A DNA stretch of 64,000 nucleotides from positions 62,001-126,000 of the forward strand of contig CAIQAB010000018.1 of NCBI GenBank assembly GCA_903869675.1, given 5' to 3'. Shown here one piece after another: positions 1 to 10,776 of the stretch. The translations under genes were made by a program, and so were the position numbers. Position 1 is the stretch's first letter. Every line of letters starts with the position of its first letter. The notes beneath the pieces are model-generated. The model saw only the letters and a list, made by a program, of their open reading frames with translations, did not search any database and was not told where the DNA came from. The DNA is from an uncultured Verrucomicrobiota bacterium. Lineage in GTDB: Bacteria; Verrucomicrobiota; Verrucomicrobiia; Opitutales; Opitutaceae.

Positions 1-483
1 GTCGCCCTTGGGGAGCAGGGGCACGACGCCGTAGCCACCGGCGCGGAACATGGTAAGCGCCCAGCAGGCGGTCTCGACCGGCCAGAGCCCATGGTTGGTC
101 AGAGCGTGGGTGACACGCACGGTGCGCTCGCCGCGCGCCTCGATCTTGATCGCCTTCTGCATGCCCGTGAGCGGCTCGACCGGTTGGGCAAGGGCGACGC
201 CCGTTTTGAGTGGCTTGAGCGCAAGGGCGTCGTTGTCGGGCTGATAAGTGCGCACACCGTGCTCGGGCGCGTGCCAGAGACGGTGGCCGCCGCGCAGCTT
301 GAAGCCGCCGGGGAATACCGGTTGATCGGCGCCCATCTCCAAGAAGAGGTTGCCCGCCTTGCCCTTTTTCGAGCGGAAGGAGGTGATGCGCGGGCCGACC
401 CCAGTGGTAACTTCGAGGGCGAATGCACCGGTTTCCAGACGGAGGCCGTCGGCCCCGTCGATTTCAATCTTCGAGTGTTTCAT
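1..483 (-). CDS. DUF4380-like protein, 3' part cut by window edge
   Basis: Open frame of 161 codons from an ATG at 483 that runs off the left end without a stop, so only the N-terminal part is visible. The protein starts MKHSKIEIDG and contains a GPRITSF stretch, NLFLEMG and GGHRLWHAPE, which fit the DUF4380 family, a beta-sandwich of the galactose-mutarotase type. Function is unknown; sugar binding is only suggested by the fold. The start overlaps the last 20 bases of der, so the two genes are probably transcribed together. No signal peptide is seen. Confidence 0.6.
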   Translation of the reverse strand, partial: MKHSKIEIDGADGLRLETGAFALEVTTGVGPRITSFRSKKGKAGNLFLEMGADQPVFPGGFKLRGGHRLWHAPEHGVRTYQPDNDALALKPLKTGVALAQPVEPLTGMQKAIKIEARGERTVRVTHALTNHGLWPVETACWALTMFRAGGYGVVPLLPKGD

Positions 484-2071
484 AGTCAAAAGCCTCACCC
501 AGGCCCTGCTCTTCGCGGGCCTCCTTGATCTTCCACTTGGGCACCCCGGTCAGTTCGTTTTCCGCACGTTTTTTCTCCAGTATCGCCGCCTTGCCCGTGT
601 AAGGCGTGCCCGGGGTATGCTTCGGTTTGCCCACCAGATCGAAATAGACCGGACAGCCGTCGATCCCAAATTCCTTGACCATACCCGCCTCAAGGTAGCG
701 GCGGTATTGCTCGGATAATTTGTCTTCGCGGTTGCAGAAGAGTTTAATGCGGAAGGGCCGCACGCCGGTCTGGAGCGCGTAGTAGACGCGGAAACGCTTG
801 CCGCCGATGGCGGGGGCCGGCACGCGCTCGGCGAGGTCGCCGATAAGGGCATTCAACTTTGCAGTGGCGATACGCTTGTCCAAGGAGCGATTGAGCTGCA
901 CAGCGGCGTTGAGCATGCGGTCGACCTCGTAGCCGCTCAGCGCGGACACGAACAACACCGGTGCGCCGGGCGTGAAGAACAGACTTGAGCGCAGCGACTG
1001 CTCATACTTCACGCGGTATTCGCGCTCGGTCTTGTAATCGTGAAGGCCAGCCTCGGGGGCACAGTCGGGGTCGAGCTTTTTCCGGAAGGCGTCCTTCACC
1101 ACGTCCCACTTATTGACGATAATGATGATGGGTTTGCGTTCCTTGATGGCCTCGCCCGCGATGGCCTTATCCTGGGCGGTGACACCGTCGATGGCGTCAA
1201 GGACAAGAAAGACGACATCGCACTTGTTGATGGCGTCGAGCGAACGCAGGCGGGAGAAATACTCGACTGGCGAGGCGAGCTTTGTCTGTGCCTTTATTCC
1301 CGCGGTGTCGATCAGGCGGAAGGGGTATTCCTTCTGGTTACGGCCAAGGAAGGTAAAGGGGATCTCGACCGCATCACGGGTGGTGCCGGGTATGTTGGAG
1401 ACGATCAGACGATCGCTGCCGAGCAGACGATTACTGAGGGAGGACTTGCCGACGTTAGGCCGGCCGATGAAGCAGACGCAAAGCGGAGCGGAGGGATCAC
1501 GCGCACCGGGCAGCAGCGGGCGGCCCTCCTCGTCGGTGGTCGGACGCGGTGCGGTCGGGGCAACGTCGGGCGCAGGGCCGAGTTTCCCTACAATGATGGA
1601 GCGGAGCTCGGCCTCGCCGCGGCCGTGCTCAGCGGAGAAACGGATGGGCTCGCCTAGGCCAAGGCGGTAGATCTCACCGAGTTCGAGTTTATCGTCGTTG
1701 AAGTCGGCCTTGTTGACCACCAAGACCACGTCTTTTTTGCCCCGGCGCAGCATGGTTGCGATCTTCGCGTCGAGCGCGGTAAGGCCCTCGAGACCGTCGA
1801 CGACAAACAGCACGAGGTCGGCCGAGGAGATGGCGAACTCGACCTGGCGCTCGGAGGCAACGGTCAGCTCGGCCGGGGAATCGCCGCCCTTCAGACCCAG
1901 ACCGCCGGTATCCATCAGCGTGTAGGCGCCCTCCGCGACCTCGGCGGATACGACGTCGCGGGTCACGCCAGGCTGGTCGTGCACGATCGAAATACGCGAC
2001 CGCGTGAGCCGATTAAAGAGGCGGCTCTTGCCCACATTGGGGCGTCCGACGATGGCGACGAGGCGTGGCAT
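464..2071 (-). CDS. der: Ribosome biogenesis GTPase Der (EngA)
   Basis: Double-domain GTPase needed for late assembly of the 50S ribosomal subunit. The first G domain has GRPNVGKS at residues 9-16, DTGG and NKAD. The second has another GRPNVGKSS near residue 200, DTAG and NKWD. A KH-like domain follows. At 535 residues it is longer than the usual 440-490; much of the excess is a charged tail after the KH-like part, ending FDYETLED. The ATG at 2071 places the G1 motif at its normal distance from the N terminus. The downstream DUF4380-like gene overlaps its stop. The family call is certain; the role of the tail is unknown. Confidence 0.97.
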   Translation of the reverse strand: MPRLVAIVGRPNVGKSRLFNRLTRSRISIVHDQPGVTRDVVSAEVAEGAYTLMDTGGLGLKGGDSPAELTVASERQVEFAISSADLVLFVVDGLEGLTALDAKIATMLRRGKKDVVLVVNKADFNDDKLELGEIYRLGLGEPIRFSAEHGRGEAELRSIIVGKLGPAPDVAPTAPRPTTDEEGRPLLPGARDPSAPLCVCFIGRPNVGKSSLSNRLLGSDRLIVSNIPGTTRDAVEIPFTFLGRNQKEYPFRLIDTAGIKAQTKLASPVEYFSRLRSLDAINKCDVVFLVLDAIDGVTAQDKAIAGEAIKERKPIIIIVNKWDVVKDAFRKKLDPDCAPEAGLHDYKTEREYRVKYEQSLRSSLFFTPGAPVLFVSALSGYEVDRMLNAAVQLNRSLDKRIATAKLNALIGDLAERVPAPAIGGKRFRVYYALQTGVRPFRIKLFCNREDKLSEQYRRYLEAGMVKEFGIDGCPVYFDLVGKPKHTPGTPYTGKAAILEKKRAENELTGVPKWKIKEAREEQGLGEAFDYETLED

Positions 2072-2127
2072 GATGAATGACCCGACATTCTACGCGCCGG
2101 CCGCCAGCCGGCACAAGCTCGGAGCCA

Positions 2128-2155
2128 CGTTCCGCCGGTAATAGGCGGCGGAACG
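2128..2155. terminator. Hairpin between hemD and der
   Basis: A perfect 10-bp stem (cgttccgccg / cggcggaacg) with an 8-base loop lies in the 94-base gap between the end of the cobA-hemD fusion and the start of der. No T-run follows on the minus strand, so it is either a weak terminator, an RNA stabiliser or a leader structure for der. Confidence 0.35.
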
Positions 2156-2165
2156 CCAAAAGGCG

Positions 2166-3713
2166 CTAGACGCGGTTGAGCGGTCCCAGACGTTCGATGA
2201 GCGCGGCCAGGAGGGCGTCGAGGCTGGGCTTGGCCGCGACGAAATCCGGCGGCAGGCCGATTTCCGCCAAACTACCGGTGGTTTGCTCGCCGATGCTGCC
2301 GACGAGTGGCTTTTGCGCGTCAGGGCCAAGCGCGAGGGAGTCGCCCTGAGCGTGGTAGGACTCGGCGGCGGAGGAGCTGGCGAAGAGAATAGCGTCCGCC
2401 CCGCGGGTGCGAAAATCGTCCGCCACGGGGTCGGCTGAAAGGTCGGTTTTCTCGGTCTTGTAAATCTGCATGCGGTCCACGATGGCGCGAGCGGCCTCGA
2501 GTTTTTTCACCAGGCGGTCACGGTTCAGATTGCCCGTGACGACGATGACCTTGGCGCTATCCAGGCTGCCGGTTGCGATCAACGCGTCCGCCAGAGATGC
2601 CCCGGTGGCGGTGTCGGGCATACACTCGACCTTGATAAAATGGCGCTCGACCTCGCGGGCGGTGGCGCGACCAATGCAGGCGAAACGCAGCAACCCGAGC
2701 GCGCGGATATCGGCGTAGCCCTTGAGGAAATCCTCGAAAAAATAACGCACTCCGTTGGCACTGGTGAACACGATCCAGTCGTAGCTGCCCAGCTCGCTCA
2801 GGATTTCGACAAAGCCGACCTTGTCCACATCCTTGGAAATAGTGATCAAGGGCAGCTCCAGCACCTCGGCGCCGAGCGCCTCGAGTTTTTCCCGCAGTTC
2901 GCTGTTCTGGTCGCGGGTGCGGGTGATGGCCACGCGCCGGCCAAACAAAGGCAGGCGCTCAAACCAATCGATCGCCTCGTGGTCGCGAACGACCTCGCCA
3001 ACGAAGATGATCGCTGGCGCGCCCAACCCGGCGGACGCCACGCGCTCCTCCAGATCGGCGACGGTGCCAGCCACGCTCCGTTGCCGCCCCAGCGAAGCCC
3101 ACTGCACGACCGCCGCCGGGGTGTCCGCCGCCAAGCCACCCGCCCGAAGCTCGCTGAGAATAAAGCCAAGCCGGCCCATGCCCATGTAGATCGCGAGGGT
3201 GGAGTTTTTCAGCGCGCCGTAGCTCCGCCAATCGACCTGCGATTCGGTTTTCACCGGATCCTCGTGGCCGGTGAGCAGGACCAGCGAAGTGCTGAGGTTG
3301 CGATAGGTCAGCGGGATACCCGAGTAGGCCCCAGCCGCCAGCGCAGCGGTCACACCGGGCACGACCTCAAAGGGAATGCCGTGGCGAGCCAGCGCCCTCG
3401 CCTCCTCGCCCCCGCGGCCAAAGACGTAGGGATCGCCACCCTTTAGCCGCACGACCTTGCGTCCGGACCGCGCGTGCGCGACCAGCAAAGTCTCGATCTC
3501 CTCCTGAGGGACGGTGTGGCAACCGGCCTTCTTGCCGACGTAAAACACCTCGCAGCCCGGCCGGCACCATTTCACCAGCTCCGGGTGCGCCAGGTAGTCA
3601 TAAACCAACACGTCGCACGCCGCGATAAGCTCTTTGGCGCGAAAGGTGACCAGCCCGATATCGCCGGGGCCGGCGCCAACAAGATAGACAAGACCAGATG
3701 GGGATTCGGACAT
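2166..3713 (-). CDS. cobA-hemD: Fused uroporphyrinogen-III C-methyltransferase / uroporphyrinogen-III synthase
   Basis: Two enzymes of tetrapyrrole synthesis in one 515-residue chain. The N-terminal half is a SUMT methyltransferase (start VYLVGAGPGD, then VVRLKGGDPYVFGRGGEE), which makes precorrin-2 for siroheme or B12. The C-terminal half, from about residue 255 (FGRRVAITRTRDQ), is HemD, which cyclises hydroxymethylbilane. I chose the ATG at 3713 because the SUMT fold begins about ten residues later; the open frame continues 31 codons upstream but those residues are not conserved-looking. Such fusions are common in several phyla. No hemC is in the window. The gene upstream is a phosphohexomutase on the same strand, 189 bases away. 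Confidence 0.95.
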   Translation of the reverse strand: MSESPSGLVYLVGAGPGDIGLVTFRAKELIAACDVLVYDYLAHPELVKWCRPGCEVFYVGKKAGCHTVPQEEIETLLVAHARSGRKVVRLKGGDPYVFGRGGEEARALARHGIPFEVVPGVTAALAAGAYSGIPLTYRNLSTSLVLLTGHEDPVKTESQVDWRSYGALKNSTLAIYMGMGRLGFILSELRAGGLAADTPAAVVQWASLGRQRSVAGTVADLEERVASAGLGAPAIIFVGEVVRDHEAIDWFERLPLFGRRVAITRTRDQNSELREKLEALGAEVLELPLITISKDVDKVGFVEILSELGSYDWIVFTSANGVRYFFEDFLKGYADIRALGLLRFACIGRATAREVERHFIKVECMPDTATGASLADALIATGSLDSAKVIVVTGNLNRDRLVKKLEAARAIVDRMQIYKTEKTDLSADPVADDFRTRGADAILFASSSAAESYHAQGDSLALGPDAQKPLVGSIGEQTTGSLAEIGLPPDFVAAKPSLDALLAALIERLGPLNRV

Positions 3714-3902
3714 GGAGGAAAAAATACCGTCAACCCCGAACGGGGCACACGCAAACAAAGGCAATACCCGCACCGCAAGGCACGCCGGCATGCAAGATTG
3801 ATTCAATCCCGCGTTGTTTCAAATGACACTGCGGCCCGGTCCCAGCGATCCTAAGCCAGGCCCCCAGGGCAATCGGGGATACGAAGAAAAGAGCATCACG
3901 GA

Positions 3903-5864
3903 TCAAACTTCAGCCCGAGCCTGGGCATCGGCCTCAATCAGCGCCTTCACGCGATCCAACTCAGCCTTCACCGCCGACTTGACGGCGGGGAGCGTGGCGG
4001 CAGCGGCAACCGGAGCCTTGGCGAAAACATAGAATTTCATCTTCGGCTCAGTGCCCGACCCGCGCGCCGCGAAGGTGCAGCCGTTGGCCAGCGTCACAAG
4101 ATAGAGATCCTGCTTCGGCACGAGCTCGCCATCGGCGTCATAGATGTCCATGCGGCCGAAATCCTCAAACTTCGTGACCGCCACATCGCCGAACGCCGCC
4201 GGTGGGTTATCCCGGTAGGTGGATAGGATGCGCTTGATCTTGGCCGCGCCGCTCGCGCCTTCGTAGTAAAGATTGATAACCCCCTCGAGGAAGTAGCCGG
4301 TGCGCAGGTAAATCTCGTCCAGATAATCCGGCACGGTGATGCCGCGGCCCTTCACATAAGCGCAGAGCTCGGCCAGCATCAGGCAGGCGGAGTTGCCATC
4401 CTTGTCGCGCACCAAGTCGTTCGCGAGATAACCGTAACTCTCCTCGCAGCCGAAGGCGTAGAAGGTGGAGAACTCCTGGAGTAGGCGGGCCCGGCTGGCA
4501 AAGGGCGTGGCATCGTAATCGATCGCGACCCCGTGCTTCGCCAGATAACGGTCCTTCAAGGCGGCCTCGTAACCTCGGATCTTGGCCGCGATCCACTTGA
4601 AACCAGTGAGGGTATTCACGACCTTCACACCATGGGAACGGGCGATTTCATCCTGCAATGAAGTCGTAACAAAAGTCTTCACCAGCGCGACGCGGTCGGA
4701 ACCACCGGCAGGAATGACCCCACGCTCCTTGTAACGAGTCAGCCGGTAGTCCGTCATCAGAGCGCCGATCTGGTTGCCACTGAGCAAATGCATTTTGCCG
4801 TCAGGTCCACGCACCGCGCAACCCATGCGATCGCAGTCAGGATCCGTAGCCAACACCAGGTCCAGTCCCTTCTCCTCGGCCAGCTTCACCGCCAGCGCCA
4901 AGGCCTCGGCGTTTTCCGGATTGGGGGATTTGACAGTGGGAAAACGCGGATCATGGACCGCTTGCGCAAGCTCTTCATGCAACTCCACACCGGCAGCAGC
5001 CAGCAACGGGACCGACATGACATTACCCACTCCGTGGATCGAAGTGAAGGCGACCTTCAGGCGAACCCCCTCGAAGACAGTCGGATCGATCACCGCAGTC
5101 GCAGCAGCGACGCGGTAAGCGGCGTCCATCGACTCGCCAAGCGTGACCACGCGGGAAAGATCCTTGCTCAGAAACGGGGCGAGCTCCGCGAGCGGCACCT
5201 TGCCAACCTCGGCGACCACACCCGCATCATGCGGGGTGACGAGTTGCGCACCATCGCCGAAGTAGGCCTTGAACCCGTTGTCATGGGGCGGGTTATGACT
5301 GGCGGTGATCACAACCCCGCAGTGGGCGCCGAGATGCCTGACCGTGAAGCTAAGCTGGGGAGTGGAACGCGGGCCGGAGAAAATGTAGGCTTGGCCACCC
5401 AAGCGGGACCACGCGGAAGCTGCGAGTTCGCAAAAATGCCGCGAAAAATGCCGGACATCGTGCGCGATAACCAGCGCGGGCGGGCGCGAGTCCCCCTGCG
5501 CCGCCAGCACCGACGCCGTGTAGCGAAAGAGCCCGAGCGTCGCACGAACTAGAGTGTAGTCGTTGAGTATATTGCTGCCGATGGCGGCATATTGCGGCGT
5601 GCCCAGGGGCCCGACCACGCCTTGTTCGGCGGCCGTGGAGACGCGGCCGATAGTGCGACCGCGCATGCCGCCGGTGCCGAACTCGAGGTCGCGATAGAAA
5701 CGGTCGTTTAACTCATCCCACGCCCGGGCGGCAATGAGCTCGGTCAGGGATTGGAGCGCCCAGTCGGGTAAGCCGGCGTCCAACCAGCGATGCAAATTAG
5801 CGAGGGTGGACGGTAACAGTTCCGCGCCCTCGAGCGCGGCCTTGAATGAGAGAGGTGAAGGCAT
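3903..5864 (-). CDS. Phospho-sugar mutase (phosphoglucomutase/phosphomannomutase family)
   Basis: Alpha-D-phosphohexomutase that moves phosphate between C1 and C6 of a hexose. All four family signatures are present: the phosphoserine loop TASHNPPHDNG, the metal loop DPDCDRMG, the sugar-binding loop GCEESYGY and the phosphate-binding site RGSGTEPKMK. At 653 residues it is closer to the PgcA/PGM2-like branch (about 570-600) than to short PMMs; the N terminus (GTGGMRG) also fits that branch. Its start lies 17 bases after the stop of the UDP-sugar pyrophosphorylase gene, so the two likely form one operon that converts Glc-6-P to a UDP-sugar. Exact substrate is not decided by the sequence. Confidence 0.93.
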   Translation of the reverse strand: MPSPLSFKAALEGAELLPSTLANLHRWLDAGLPDWALQSLTELIAARAWDELNDRFYRDLEFGTGGMRGRTIGRVSTAAEQGVVGPLGTPQYAAIGSNILNDYTLVRATLGLFRYTASVLAAQGDSRPPALVIAHDVRHFSRHFCELAASAWSRLGGQAYIFSGPRSTPQLSFTVRHLGAHCGVVITASHNPPHDNGFKAYFGDGAQLVTPHDAGVVAEVGKVPLAELAPFLSKDLSRVVTLGESMDAAYRVAAATAVIDPTVFEGVRLKVAFTSIHGVGNVMSVPLLAAAGVELHEELAQAVHDPRFPTVKSPNPENAEALALAVKLAEEKGLDLVLATDPDCDRMGCAVRGPDGKMHLLSGNQIGALMTDYRLTRYKERGVIPAGGSDRVALVKTFVTTSLQDEIARSHGVKVVNTLTGFKWIAAKIRGYEAALKDRYLAKHGVAIDYDATPFASRARLLQEFSTFYAFGCEESYGYLANDLVRDKDGNSACLMLAELCAYVKGRGITVPDYLDEIYLRTGYFLEGVINLYYEGASGAAKIKRILSTYRDNPPAAFGDVAVTKFEDFGRMDIYDADGELVPKQDLYLVTLANGCTFAARGSGTEPKMKFYVFAKAPVAAAATLPAVKSAVKAELDRVKALIEADAQARAEV

Positions 5865-5881
5865 GAAGGGAAAAGCAGCGG

Positions 5882-7300
5882 TTACTCAAGCACCACCCCG
5901 GCGGCGATGCTGGGGGGAGACGAACAGGCGACCCAAGAGGCAGCGAAGCTGTCCTCGTCGTAACCAAAGAGCGGAGACACCTCAAACGCGAACGGCGGCA
6001 AGCCGGTGACATCCACCGGAATGCTCGCCCCGCGGGCGTTGACCCAGCGGGCGAACTGCCTCGTCTGGTCCTCGGCGCAGGTGCGCGGGGAGTCCACACC
6101 CTCGGCGTTCTTGACAGGGGAGAAGTCATCCGCGCGATCGGTCTCGATTATGACCGGATTCCTCGCAAAGGGCAGCGCGTCGAAAACAAAAAGTTCGAAC
6201 TTCACGCCGTTGGGTTTCTCCGGCTTGAGCGGCAGGCCAGCAGCATCGAGGCAGGGTATTTTTTTATCCGCCCGATGAAAGGGCAGCGCGTCCGCACCCG
6301 TGGCCATACGGCTGATAAAGTCGCGGTCGAGCAGGTGGATCGCGATGGATCCGGCGAGAAAACGCAGCCGACCGGCCGTATCGGTCTCTTCCTGGCGCGC
6401 CTTGGGCAAATCGGAATACTCAATGACCACCGTCTTGCCGCGCTGGGAGCAAAAGTGGCCGACTTTCTCGCCAGCATAGGCCTTGGGCACCATTTTACTG
6501 CTCATTTCCGAGCGACTCTTCAGATGCCAGCCCACGAAAGCGGGGTCGATAAAACGCACCAGCGGGTTGTCTACCTGGAAGTAGCTGAGGATCTCGATGC
6601 CCTCCCGTGCCATTAGATCCACCGCACCGCTACGTTGAAGAGCACGCAGCGAACCGCCGTGGCCGTCCGGTGACATCGCGATGCGATGCTTTTCCTCCAG
6701 CAAAATGCGGCCATCCAAGCCCACCGCCGGCATGCGCCCCTGACGGAAAAAATGCACCTGCGTCTCGGCTAGGCCGAAGAAACCGTGCTCGCGGAAAAAC
6801 AGCTCGGTCGCCGCATGGTTGAGGTGACTGGTCATAATAAACCAGTGGACAGGCCGGCCGTAGCGCATTCCGGCCGCGCGGATCTTTTCAGCAAAGACCT
6901 GGAAGAGGGTCTTTTTCCGCACCGGCGTGACCGGATAGGTGCCCTTCGGACCATCGTAGCCCAGGCGCGTGCCCTGGCCGCCCGCGACCACGAAAGCCGC
7001 CACTCGACCGGCGCGCAGAGCCTCCTCTCCCAAACGCTTAGCCTCGGCCCAGGCGGAGGCGTCACCGCCGTTTTTCGGCAGGGCCGCGTAAGGCGCAGGC
7101 GCAAGATCGGAGAGATCGATCCCGGCGGCGGCGTTCCCTTGAACCAGTGTCCGGTTGAGTGCGCTGATTTCAGCGAGGTCGATCTCGGCTGCATCCGCCA
7201 GCAAGGCCGCCTGCTCCTCTGGCGAAAGCTGATCGTAAAACGCAAATACGTGGCCCTGGCCGGCCTGCTGAAACGCCGCGATAAGAGGTTGGGAAACCAT
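5882..7300 (-). CDS. UDPGP-type nucleotidyltransferase (UAP1-like UDP-sugar pyrophosphorylase)
   Basis: Transfers UMP from UTP to a sugar-1-phosphate. The signature VVAGGQGTRLGYDGPKG binds the nucleotide and marks the eukaryote-like UDPGP family (UAP1/USP), not the GalU or GlmU families. The 472-residue length is typical of UAP1. GlcNAc-1-P, Glc-1-P and Gal-1-P are all possible substrates. The ATG at 7300 (MVSQPLIAAF) was chosen over an upstream in-frame ATG because the 22 preceding residues look unlike protein. It sits between an ftsB-like gene (72-base gap) and the phosphohexomutase (17-base gap), all on the minus strand, which points to cell-envelope precursor supply. Confidence 0.88.
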   Translation of the reverse strand: MVSQPLIAAFQQAGQGHVFAFYDQLSPEEQAALLADAAEIDLAEISALNRTLVQGNAAAGIDLSDLAPAPYAALPKNGGDASAWAEAKRLGEEALRAGRVAAFVVAGGQGTRLGYDGPKGTYPVTPVRKKTLFQVFAEKIRAAGMRYGRPVHWFIMTSHLNHAATELFFREHGFFGLAETQVHFFRQGRMPAVGLDGRILLEEKHRIAMSPDGHGGSLRALQRSGAVDLMAREGIEILSYFQVDNPLVRFIDPAFVGWHLKSRSEMSSKMVPKAYAGEKVGHFCSQRGKTVVIEYSDLPKARQEETDTAGRLRFLAGSIAIHLLDRDFISRMATGADALPFHRADKKIPCLDAAGLPLKPEKPNGVKFELFVFDALPFARNPVIIETDRADDFSPVKNAEGVDSPRTCAEDQTRQFARWVNARGASIPVDVTGLPPFAFEVSPLFGYDEDSFAASWVACSSPPSIAAGVVLE

Positions 7301-7372
7301 GGAAAAGATATGCAGTGAAGGCGCCCGCATCCGCGCCCGGCAATGCCTTTTCGCGCAACATTCCAAGGAAGC

Positions 7373-7660
7373 CTATTCCTCGAAACGAAAAACAAACTCG
7401 TCGGGCTTGGCGTAGCCCAGCCGTCGACGAATGACCCGCTCGACGTAGGAGGGGTCGGAACGCAGCCGCTCCAGCACCAATTCCTGCTCCGCCAGCTTCG
7501 TCTCCACCTCCACGAGGCGCTGCCGGGTGCGAATCTCCAATTGCCTGACCTGCGCATACTCGGCGCGCGTCTGGGCCAGCACCACCGCCAGACCGGCAAT
7601 GATGCCGAGCGCGACGAGGGCAGAAAGGGCCAACGTAAGACGATGAAGCCAAGCGGGCAT
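7373..7660 (-). CDS. ftsB: FtsB/DivIC-like septum formation initiator
   Basis: 95-residue single-pass membrane protein. One hydrophobic helix (about residues 8-29) is followed by a predicted coiled coil (about 30-68, rich in E, Q, R and L) and the typical end of the family, with YVERVIRRRLGYAKPDEFVFRF. FtsB/DivIC helps assemble the divisome by pairing with an FtsL-type partner. Small size, topology and the YxExxxRxxLGyxkPgE pattern together support the call. It is the first gene of a minus-strand group with the UDP-sugar pyrophosphorylase. No ftsL is nearby. Confidence 0.85.
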   Translation of the reverse strand: MPAWLHRLTLALSALVALGIIAGLAVVLAQTRAEYAQVRQLEIRTRQRLVEVETKLAEQELVLERLRSDPSYVERVIRRRLGYAKPDEFVFRFEE

Positions 7661-8057
7661 GAATAACAGCGTGTAGGAAGTATGACAACGTCACGTGCCA
7701 GTGTAAATAACGCGCCGTATTTTTTGGTGAGGGGGCCGCTCGACCTGTTTGCCCATCCTAATACGTGCACCTCCAGTGCATCGGCCCCGCTGGATCCATC
7801 CCCGAACATTTGAGGCTCTCTTAACACGACCCGCATCAACGGAGTCCAAGATCAGGATGCCCGAGACCGCGTGCTGATGAACAAAAAAGAGGGGCGAATA
7901 AACGACACGGTGGACCAATATCTGCGCCTGCATCTTAGGGGTATCGGGTCCGGCGTGCTCATGGTTACCAACCCCTGCGCCGCAACTACGAAAAGCCATT
8001 AAAAGTTTGGCGTAACCTAGCCCGGAAGCCCCGATATCCGGTCAAAGCGGTCACACC
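7661..8057. other. Gap without a convincing gene upstream of ftsB
   Basis: About 400 bases between the ftsB-like start and the PII terminator. A 102-codon frame exists on the minus strand (7691-7999), but its translation has no recognisable domain and an odd composition, so I do not call it. The part next to 7660 should hold the promoter of the ftsB group. Confidence 0.4.
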
Positions 8058-8093
8058 AAAAAAGCCCCGGCGCGCACTAGGCACGGCCGGGGC
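8058..8093 (-). terminator. Rho-independent terminator of amtB-PII operon
   Basis: Reading the minus strand: perfect 8-bp stem (gccccggc / gccggggc at 8086-8093 and 8064-8071), 14-base loop, then six T. It lies 27 bases after the PII stop codon. Confidence 0.85.
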
Positions 8094-8120
8094 GGGATGC
8101 GACTGGGAGCGGAACCTGGT

Positions 8121-9955
<1,835 letters not shown>

Positions 9956-10181
9956 AGACACTGCTCTTTAGCAGACGGCAGGCCATCCGCTTAAATCTGC
10001 ATGAAATATTTTCACTAAAATTCAAAACTTTCCTAAACATAATGATAGGTAATAATTAAACTCTGTCACGCACCTGAAACGGGCTTAAAATCGCAACGGA
10101 AATCACCGCGACGCTCAGGCAATAACGTGTCCGGACTTGCCCGAACCAAGCTTCGAACCGAATCCCCCAAACCTGGGGCAC

Positions 10182-10214
10182 AAAAAAGCCGGCGTTTCGC
10201 GAGGAAACACCGGC
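10182..10214 (-). terminator. Rho-independent terminator of upstream PII gene
   Basis: Minus strand: 11-bp stem with one mismatch (10204-10214 with 10188-10198), five-base loop, then six T. It separates the PII gene at 10244 from amtB, so the two have separate transcripts or the PII signal is attenuated before amtB. Confidence 0.8.
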
Positions 10215-10243
10215 CGGCCGATGCTCGGCATAAAAAAGGGGCT

Positions 10244-10612
<369 letters not shown>

Positions 10613-10776
10613 TTAATGTAAACGACACCAAGGCGCAAGAAAGGGCGAATGCCATCTTTTTGGCGATATGCCTTTAATTGCCTGCGAAGTGCATGTGCCC
10701 TGCTTCAATCGGTCCCGATGCAAGCATGAGCGCTGGTGCGCAGCGGGAACCAAGCCAAAGCCTAACCCCAAACGTC

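Noticed and set aside
2640-3446. Long open frame on the plus strand across cobA-hemD
   Set aside because: It is a shadow of the well-supported minus-strand gene, caused by high GC content.
7691-7999. 102-codon open frame on the minus strand
   Set aside because: No domain, unusual composition, lies in the region expected to hold promoters.
9970-9985. GG-N10-GC sequence (minus strand) resembling a sigma-54 promoter before amtB
   Set aside because: It matches only part of the consensus and would start transcription almost at the start codon, leaving no leader. A search of the full 290-base gap is needed before claiming it.
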